Part shown: in pieces, positions 59,064 through 64,000 of the stretch | How positions within the stretch are numbered: the stretch's first letter is position 1 | Layout: each line of letters starts with the position of its first letter | NCBI RefSeq assembly: GCF_946479965.1 | Contig: NZ_CAMLHX010000014.1 | Span: 1 to 64,000, forward strand | Reading direction: 5' to 3' | DNA from: an uncultured Mucilaginibacter sp. | Lineage (GTDB): Bacteria > Bacteroidota > Bacteroidia > Sphingobacteriales > Sphingobacteriaceae | Length of the DNA stretch: 64,000 nt | Translations under genes and position numbers: made by a program | The notes under the pieces: model-generated | What the model was told of the DNA's origin: nothing | Seen by the model: only the letters and a program-made list of their open reading frames with translations | Database searches by the model: none

Positions 59064-59687
59064 ATGAGATTTTTTTTACTGCTTGCGTGCTGCGCAATAA
59101 GCCTTAACACATCAGCTCAATTTTGGAAAAAAAAGGTAGTAAGATTCTCTGCTATTGAACAGGTGGATGCATTCTCAATGCCAAAATTTAACACAGCTTC
59201 ACTGGTTATAAAAAACAACGTATCATATAAAAAAATTATAATAGCCCCTGTGTTTGATTTTGACAAGGAAGAACAGGCTATACTAAAACTAGCTAAACGC
59301 AATATGCGGTACCGTGAGTACCAGGAAGCCAGTTTTAACTTTACAGATTTGGCTGGGTTATATCTATTGCACAACAGGTTTTCTGAAGCAAAATGGTATT
59401 TGCTGCAAAGCATATCCCTATCCCACGATGCTAAACTTAAATTATCAAACCTATTAACGCTTGCCGGCATTAAAACCGATCTGGGCGAAGTTTTAATGGC
59501 TAAAACAGACCTTCAGGAAGCGCGTATGCTGGCTAATGCCAACGGACTTAAAGCCGATGTTATAGAAATTGATAAACGCCTTATTGCCCTTAGCACCAGC
59601 AAACCTTTAGTTATAAAGCCGGAGTTGCGCTACTCGGAAGCTGTTGAGGCTGCCGCCCGCAAAACCGCTGCGCTTAAGGCACTGTAA
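59064..59687 (+). CDS. Secreted TPR-containing protein
   Basis: A 207-residue protein with a signal peptide (1-18, LNTSAQ) and tetratricopeptide helices in the second half (SFNFTDLAGLYLLHNRFSEA, KLSNLLTLAGIKTDLGEVLM). It is a probable periplasmic scaffold; function unknown. Confidence 0.75.
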   Translation: MRFFLLLACCAISLNTSAQFWKKKVVRFSAIEQVDAFSMPKFNTASLVIKNNVSYKKIIIAPVFDFDKEEQAILKLAKRNMRYREYQEASFNFTDLAGLYLLHNRFSEAKWYLLQSISLSHDAKLKLSNLLTLAGIKTDLGEVLMAKTDLQEARMLANANGLKADVIEIDKRLIALSTSKPLVIKPELRYSEAVEAAARKTAALKAL

Positions 59688-59729
59688 CATTAATGTGGAT
59701 AAGTATTTTGTTAAAACAGGTTAAAACAT

Positions 59730-59759
59730 TTTGACCCGCGTAACATATTTTTATATTTG
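59730..59759 (+). promoter_or_regulatory. Promoter TTTG-N18-TATATTTG
   Basis: TTTG at 59730-59733, 18 bases, then TATATTTG at 59752-59759. Nearly ideal. Transcription would start near 59765, yet the next gene starts only at 59921 and a terminator hairpin lies in between. Confidence 0.7.
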
Positions 59760-59764
59760 TTTAT

Positions 59765-59855
59765 TGTTATTACAGAACTCAACCAATTGTTCTTTATAAC
59801 AATTAATGAGATAGTTAATACGAAAGAGAAAGCCCCACCGCTTTCTCTTTTTGCT
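59765..59855 (+). ncRNA. Candidate small RNA or transcription attenuator
   Basis: A roughly 90-base transcript is implied by the promoter at 59730-59759 and a terminator at 59823-59852. It contains no open frame of note but a perfect 7-bp hairpin (AATTGTT at 59785-59791 and AACAATT at 59798-59804) and then the terminator stem. Either an independent small RNA or an attenuated leader of the gene at 59921. I do not recognise its sequence family. Confidence 0.5.
59823..59852 (+). terminator. Rho-independent terminator of the candidate small RNA
   Basis: Arms AAAGAGAAAGC (59823-59833) and GCTTTCTCTTT (59840-59850) are perfect complements with a 6-base loop, ending in a T5 run (59848-59852). Confidence 0.85.
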
Positions 59856-59920
59856 TTTAAAAAAGTTCTGTGTAGTAAACATACTGGCTCCTGCGGTGTT
59901 ATATTAGAAATTAAACACCT

Positions 59921-60169
59921 ATGACAAACTCATCAGACATCGTACCTTCCGAAAGGGATGGTAAATATAAGTTTACAATTAGTTATTCAGAACGCGAAGT
60001 AAGCTGCCAGGTAGAAAAAGAGCATGATATGCTACACGTAATTATTGATGAAAACCTGAATACTGAATTAAAGATAAATGCTGACGGTTCAGTTACAAAA
60101 GTTGGAGGGGCAGACCTGCCTCAGTCAAGCGTTGATTATATTAAAAAGCAGGTATTAGGCCATAGCTAA
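59921..60169 (+). CDS. Small protein of unknown function
   Basis: An 82-residue soluble protein with alternating strand-like segments (KFTISYSEREVSCQV, MLHVIIDENLNTELKI) and no recognised motif. It lies downstream of the candidate attenuator and converges on recO, 6 bases apart. Confidence 0.6.
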   Translation: MTNSSDIVPSERDGKYKFTISYSEREVSCQVEKEHDMLHVIIDENLNTELKINADGSVTKVGGADLPQSSVDYIKKQVLGHS

Positions 60170-60175
60170 AGCTTT

Positions 60176-60901
60176 TCAGGATAATACCTCTTCCAATACC
60201 TCGTGCGACCTTACAGTGCCGAAACTCTCGGTATGCAGAGCATAATAATCCAATAGTTTTGTAATTAAGTGGCGGCGGTCTTCATTATTAATTTTTAAGG
60301 TCGCCGCGCTATTAAATCCACCTTGCAACAGACTGCTAAATATTTGTGTATAAGGCTGCGAAATGTATTGCAAGCCTTCTGGTTTGTATTTGTTGAAGGT
60401 CCCGTTTTTCAGATCAAAATAATCCGCCTCACCTGCCAGGTATCTGTCGGGAAAAAAACCAAGGTAGCGGGTTAAATTGATCAAAAATAACAAATGGAAA
60501 TTAGCCAGTCCTTCGGTTTGATGATCCAGCCACTCTATTGCGCTAAACAAAAAATCGAATAAATTTTCATCGGCTGTCTGTTGTTTTACAGTTTTATAGA
60601 TCACCTCATTTAAAAACATTACAATGCTACTTTTTACAATATCATAAGGTATAGTTTGCAGCAAGGGCGAGTTCTTTAATTCGGTTATGCGTTGTATGCC
60701 ACCAGTGTTTTTATGATACACCACCATATCAAGCAAATGCAGCGGCTGCAGCATGTTGCGGCTTATTTTGGCCTTAGCCTTTTTCACCCCGTTAACGATG
60801 TATGATTGCAGTCCGAATTTTTCAGTAAAGACCTGTACAATAACGCTGCTTTCGCCGTAGTCGGTGGTTTTTAAAACAATGCCCCTGGTTTTATGCAGCA
60901 T
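60176..60901 (-). CDS. recO: DNA repair protein RecO
   Basis: A 241-residue protein matching RecO: an N-terminal OB fold (KTRGIVLKTTDYGESSVIVQVFTEKFGLQ) and a helical C-terminal part. It works in the RecFOR recombination pathway, loading RecA on SSB-coated DNA. It is last in the tilS-PH-recO unit, 13 bases after the PH gene. Confidence 0.92.
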   Translation of the reverse strand: MLHKTRGIVLKTTDYGESSVIVQVFTEKFGLQSYIVNGVKKAKAKISRNMLQPLHLLDMVVYHKNTGGIQRITELKNSPLLQTIPYDIVKSSIVMFLNEVIYKTVKQQTADENLFDFLFSAIEWLDHQTEGLANFHLLFLINLTRYLGFFPDRYLAGEADYFDLKNGTFNKYKPEGLQYISQPYTQIFSSLLQGGFNSAATLKINNEDRRHLITKLLDYYALHTESFGTVRSHEVLEEVLS

Positions 60902-60914
60902 AACAGCGGGTATT

Positions 60915-61394
60915 TTACTTCATCTCTTCTTGGATAGCCCTTAAGAGTTCGTTAGGATGTTGCGAGCCGATGATATAAACAAGGCCGTCTCTATCTGTCA
61001 GATAAATGGCATCCCTGCCCGCAGCATAAAACCGGATGAAACCTTTTGAGTGCAGATTATAAACCGGGTTATTGAACAGATACCTGCTGTACGGTGCTTT
61101 CTCTATCTTAACAATGCTATTCAGATCTATTTTAACCAGGCGTGTTGTCCACAAGCCGTTAAGCAGCACACTTTTATTTTGCACCCTTGTTCTGAAATGA
61201 AGCAAAAAGCCCATAATAATAGATATGATTATTATAGCGAAGCCAACAACAGCCAGCAGGTTGCCGGTATTTTCACGTTCGTCTGTAAAAACATAGGCGG
61301 CAAAGCAAAACATGGCCAGTACCAAACGTATGGTTATCGGGATAAATTCCCGCCCTAAATATTGCTTCTCTGTAAATGCAGCTTTCTCGCTCAT
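60915..61394 (-). CDS. PH-domain-like membrane protein
   Basis: A 159-residue protein with two transmembrane helices (about 20-40 and 45-65) followed by a PH-like beta domain (KIDLNSIVKIEKAPY, RFYAAGRDAIYLTDRDG, ending in a helix). It resembles bacterial bPH2-type proteins. Function unknown; it sits between tilS and recO with short gaps (16 and 13 bases). Confidence 0.78.
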   Translation of the reverse strand: MSEKAAFTEKQYLGREFIPITIRLVLAMFCFAAYVFTDERENTGNLLAVVGFAIIIISIIMGFLLHFRTRVQNKSVLLNGLWTTRLVKIDLNSIVKIEKAPYSRYLFNNPVYNLHSKGFIRFYAAGRDAIYLTDRDGLVYIIGSQHPNELLRAIQEEMK

Positions 61395-61410
61395 TTTAAT
61401 TCTTAATGTC

Positions 61411-62763
61411 TTAAATTATACTTTCGCTCTCACCCACGGGCAACAATTCGAATATAGTTACTTTTTTAGTGTTATCGGTCACTTTATATCGCTCGTCCGG
61501 GCGGTAGCCTCCTATCCATATTATATCGCCATTTGCATTTACTAATAACGGAATAGTTTTTTTTAGATGCAGCGGAATCTTTATGTCTACAAAAAAATCG
61601 CTCACCTTTTTCTTTCCCTTCATACCCAACGGATAAAAATGATCGCTTTGTTTCCAATAACGTAATAATAACGGAAATTCGAGTTTCTCACTGTCAACGG
61701 AAACAGCCATGGGGTTATTTTTAAATATAACCGGCTCGTCGCTTTTTGTAATATTCAATTTAAATGTACCGTGCGTTAAAGTGCTATCAGAATCTGCAAT
61801 CAGAAGCGAAGGTGTTTCCTGAATTTTTTTGGTAAGTATCAACTTGCCACGATCAAGCAGTAAAAGATAACCGAAAGTAACTTCAAATTTTCTTCCAGCA
61901 TGCTTGCTAAGGCTTGTAATTATATCATCAACATCGTGCTCGCTAAACCCATAAGGCTGCAATAGTTTAAATAGTAACAGCCGTTGCGGTACTAATTGCT
62001 TAACCTCTTCAACCGGTATGTGGATCTCGGTGCCGTGATAGGAAAACAATTTTTCTCTTACCTCTTCAACCTTAATTTCCAACAACTGTTCCAATTCCCT
62101 AAAATGTTTCAGGTTGTTCTCAAACGTTTGCTCAAGCGAAGGGTTAAGTTCTTTTAACTTTGGCACAACCTGATGCCGTATTTTGTTTCGCGCATATTTT
62201 ACTGACGCATTAGAGCTATCTTCAACATAAGCCAATTTGTTTTCGGCAACTATCTCTTCAATATCTTTCCGGGTAAAGCAAAGCATGGGGCGTACCAGGT
62301 TGCCATTTTTGGGTAAAATGCCGTGCATACCGGCAATACCAGTACCGCGTACCAGGTTTAACAATATAGTTTCAATTGTATCGTTTTGGTGATGCGCTAA
62401 CACAATGCAGCTGTGTTGATATTGGCGGGCTGTTTGTTCAAAAAATTCATAGCGCAGCTCGCGGGCTGCCATTTGTATAGAAATTTTGCGCCTAGCGGCG
62501 TAATGTTGTGTATTAAACCTTGTACTGCAAAACGGTGTCTGATATTGGTGAGCTAACTGAGCGCAAAACGCTTCATCAGCGTCGGCCTCTGGCCTTAGTT
62601 GAAAATTGCAGTGTGCTATGGTAAATTTATAGCCCGCTGCTTTAAGCAAATGCACCATTGCCACAGAATCAATACCGCCGCTAACAGCAACAAGCAGATT
62701 GCTGCTGAGGTTAAAAAGGCTGTTTTGGTCAATAAAATCTGTGAATTTTTTCAATGGCAGCAT
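61411..62763 (-). CDS. tilS: tRNA(Ile)-lysidine synthetase
   Basis: A 450-residue PP-loop ATPase: SGGIDS at residues 28-33, then the HCNFQLRPEADADE motif and the C-terminal substrate-recognition domains. It modifies the wobble C of tRNA-Ile(CAU) to lysidine, which is essential for AUA decoding. Promoter TTTG-N19-TAATTTTG ends 4 bases before the ATG, so the message is probably leaderless. Confidence 0.95.
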   Translation of the reverse strand: MLPLKKFTDFIDQNSLFNLSSNLLVAVSGGIDSVAMVHLLKAAGYKFTIAHCNFQLRPEADADEAFCAQLAHQYQTPFCSTRFNTQHYAARRKISIQMAARELRYEFFEQTARQYQHSCIVLAHHQNDTIETILLNLVRGTGIAGMHGILPKNGNLVRPMLCFTRKDIEEIVAENKLAYVEDSSNASVKYARNKIRHQVVPKLKELNPSLEQTFENNLKHFRELEQLLEIKVEEVREKLFSYHGTEIHIPVEEVKQLVPQRLLLFKLLQPYGFSEHDVDDIITSLSKHAGRKFEVTFGYLLLLDRGKLILTKKIQETPSLLIADSDSTLTHGTFKLNITKSDEPVIFKNNPMAVSVDSEKLEFPLLLRYWKQSDHFYPLGMKGKKKVSDFFVDIKIPLHLKKTIPLLVNANGDIIWIGGYRPDERYKVTDNTKKVTIFELLPVGESESII

Positions 62764-62767
62764 GCAT

Positions 62768-62798
62768 CAAAATTATTAATTTAATAACCCCCTGCAAA
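62768..62798 (-). promoter_or_regulatory. Full promoter TTTG-N19-TAATTTTG for tilS
   Basis: On the minus strand, TTTG (62798-62795), exactly 19 bases, then TAATTTTG (62775-62768). Four bases then lead to the tilS ATG. It is back-to-back with the OstA promoter. Confidence 0.8.
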
Positions 62799-62802
62799 AA
62801 AC

Positions 62803-62810
62803 TAATTTTG
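62803..62810 (+). promoter_or_regulatory. -7 promoter element TAATTTTG for the OstA-like gene
   Basis: Full TAnnTTTG match; only 5 bases lie between it and the GTG start at 62816, implying a leaderless message. No -33 TTTG at normal spacing. Confidence 0.6.
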
Positions 62811-62815
62811 CCGCT

Positions 62816-64000
62816 GTGAATAAATACGTTTTAAGTCTTTTTTTCGTCCTGATAACCGGCGCTACATTGGCACAGCAACCAGGTAAATCAAGAGTGAAGC
62901 TTACCAATTCGGAAGTGGCCATTTTTGATAAAACAAAATCGGTCTGGAAAACGCGCAAAGGTGTTTTTCAGCAAGATTACTCCACACTAACCGCTGATAG
63001 CTCGCTTTTTTTCTCGGACGCTAACATGGTTGATTCCTATGGCCATGTGGTAATTAACCAGGGCGACACGCTGCACATTTTTTCGGATAAGCTGCATTAT
63101 GATGGCAATACCAAACTGGCCACTTTAACCGGCAACGTTAAAATGGTTGATAAAGACGCCACTTTGCTAACTGAATACTTTACTTATAACACAGCTACCA
63201 AAATTGGTATATATACCGGCGGCGGTAAATTATTTAATAAAGAGAATACACTAACCAGCAAAAACGGCTACTATTTTGCGGGTACCCGCGACGCCTATTT
63301 TAGGTACAACGTGGTTTTTACTACTGCCGATGCCATTATAAAAACAGATACACTGCGATATAACTCCGGCAGCCGGATTTCCTGGTTTTACGGGCCCACC
63401 AATATTTATGGCACTAAAGACAAAGATGTGTTGTATACCGAAAATGGCCGTTATGAAACCGTGCCGGAACAGGCGTTTTTTGGTAAAAAAAATCTCTACA
63501 CGCAGGGAAGTAAGTCGTTAAAGGGTGATAGTCTTTTTTATGATAGATTGAAAGGCTATGGCCGGGCCGTTAAAAATGTGGTATTTGATGATAAGGAGCA
63601 ACGGGCCACGGTAAAGGGCCATTTGGGCGAGTATTATAAAGACAAAGAAACTGCAATTATTACGCAAAACCCCTATGTTATTTTTGTAACGCAGGATAGT
63701 TCTAAAAGTAAAACGGAGGCGGATTCTATCGTTAAAATTACCGGCAAAGACGCTTCGTCTATCGCAAAAAAAGACACCGTTGTAAAAAAACCGGCAATGG
63801 CTGTATCAAATTCAAAACCGACGGCAGTTCAAAACTCTGCGGGTAAGCCCTCAAATTCAAAACCTGTAACGATACAGCCGGTTACGCCTGCAGTAGTTAA
63901 GCCCACTTTAAAGGGGATAACAGATACGGTAATGAAAACGGCGCAACAAAAGGCCAATACGCAAAATATTAAAGCAGCGCCGGTGCAAAAGCAGGTTGCA
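62816..64000 (+). CDS. OstA/LptA-like LPS-transport protein, 3' end outside the window
   Basis: Starts at GTG 62816 with a signal peptide (LITGATLAQQ) and runs off the right edge (395 codons visible). It is built of repeated beta-jellyroll units of the OstA/LptA type (DTLHIFSDKLHYDGNTKLAT, TGNVKMVDKDATLLTEYFTY), then a Lys/Ser/Pro/Thr-rich low-complexity tail. It probably helps carry lipopolysaccharide across the periplasm. Only the N-terminal and central parts are visible. The frame has no stop up to base 64000. Confidence 0.85.
   Translation, partial: MNKYVLSLFFVLITGATLAQQPGKSRVKLTNSEVAIFDKTKSVWKTRKGVFQQDYSTLTADSSLFFSDANMVDSYGHVVINQGDTLHIFSDKLHYDGNTKLATLTGNVKMVDKDATLLTEYFTYNTATKIGIYTGGGKLFNKENTLTSKNGYYFAGTRDAYFRYNVVFTTADAIIKTDTLRYNSGSRISWFYGPTNIYGTKDKDVLYTENGRYETVPEQAFFGKKNLYTQGSKSLKGDSLFYDRLKGYGRAVKNVVFDDKEQRATVKGHLGEYYKDKETAIITQNPYVIFVTQDSSKSKTEADSIVKITGKDASSIAKKDTVVKKPAMAVSNSKPTAVQNSAGKPSNSKPVTIQPVTPAVVKPTLKGITDTVMKTAQQKANTQNIKAAPVQKQVA

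Noticed and set aside
59921..60169. The 82-residue frame as a shadow of another gene
   Set aside because: No gene lies on the opposite strand there, and its codon pattern and starting ATG look normal, so it is kept as a low-confidence gene.

Overview
The window looks like chromosomal DNA of a Bacteroidota bacterium, most likely Sphingobacteriaceae (Mucilaginibacter/Pedobacter-like). Support comes from the TAnnTTTG promoter elements, many start codons without a Shine-Dalgarno, families typical of this phylum (long IspG, fused HemC-HemD, DUF4286, DUF3127, OstA-like protein) and menaquinone made through futalosine. The genus is inference. I see no tRNA, rRNA, CRISPR array, prophage or insertion sequence; this is core chromosome with some accessory insertions.

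Layout. 1-4.9 kb: an unfinished membrane protein, an S9-peptidase homologue that has lost its catalytic Ser and His, a TPR protein and a DUF4286 protein. 4.9-21.7 kb, almost all minus strand: an OmpA lipoprotein, DUF2461, DUF983 and a small Cys protein, then tetrapyrrole genes hemJ, hemE, [TPR, response regulator, histidine kinase], hemL, hemB, hemCD and hemA. This covers glutamyl-tRNA to coproporphyrinogen III plus HemJ. hemA is separated from hemCD by an AhpD-like gene, two tandem DUF885 peptidases and a shortened YdeI gene. 21.8-29.7 kb: DoxX-like protein, hydrolase, MBL-fold protein, ispG, lipoprotein and a two-component pair. 29.9-37.6 kb: DUF3127 with an SSB-like tail, an rRNA methyltransferase, an HTH protein, HD and YceI proteins, then a PhoR-like kinase, a PhoU-like protein and a Pit transporter preceded by a Pho-box-like repeat. 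37.6-43 kb: anti-sigma/TonB-like protein, ECF sigma factor, pentapeptide protein and pyruvate dehydrogenase E2 and E1-alpha. 43.3-50.8 kb: NlpC/P60, CapA, slipin, hflX, a lipoprotein hydrolase and a thioredoxin-fold protein. 50.8-55.1 kb: mqnD-DinB-mqnB, a PTPS-II-type enzyme with folE, and fabD. 55.2-64 kb: a 1248-residue NtrY-like kinase, TPR protein, a candidate small RNA, tilS-PH-recO and the start of an OstA/LptA-like gene.

The most unusual features are not ordinary genes. (1) At least a dozen families of short, partly palindromic repeats fill the intergenic spaces; copies lie in frame inside ispG (two places) and mqnD, and one supplies the end of hemE. (2) A promoter-hairpin-terminator unit at 59.73-59.85 kb looks like an orphan small RNA or attenuator. 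(3) hflX is flanked by what look like gene remnants: a prephenate-dehydratase-like N-terminus upstream and a second copy of its own last ~30 codons downstream. (4) A TTAACA-N5-TTAACA repeat sits where a -33 box is expected before the phosphate-transport genes. (5) Several genes have the -7 element 4-7 bases before the start codon, implying leaderless mRNAs. All function calls come from reading the sequence; no database search was possible.
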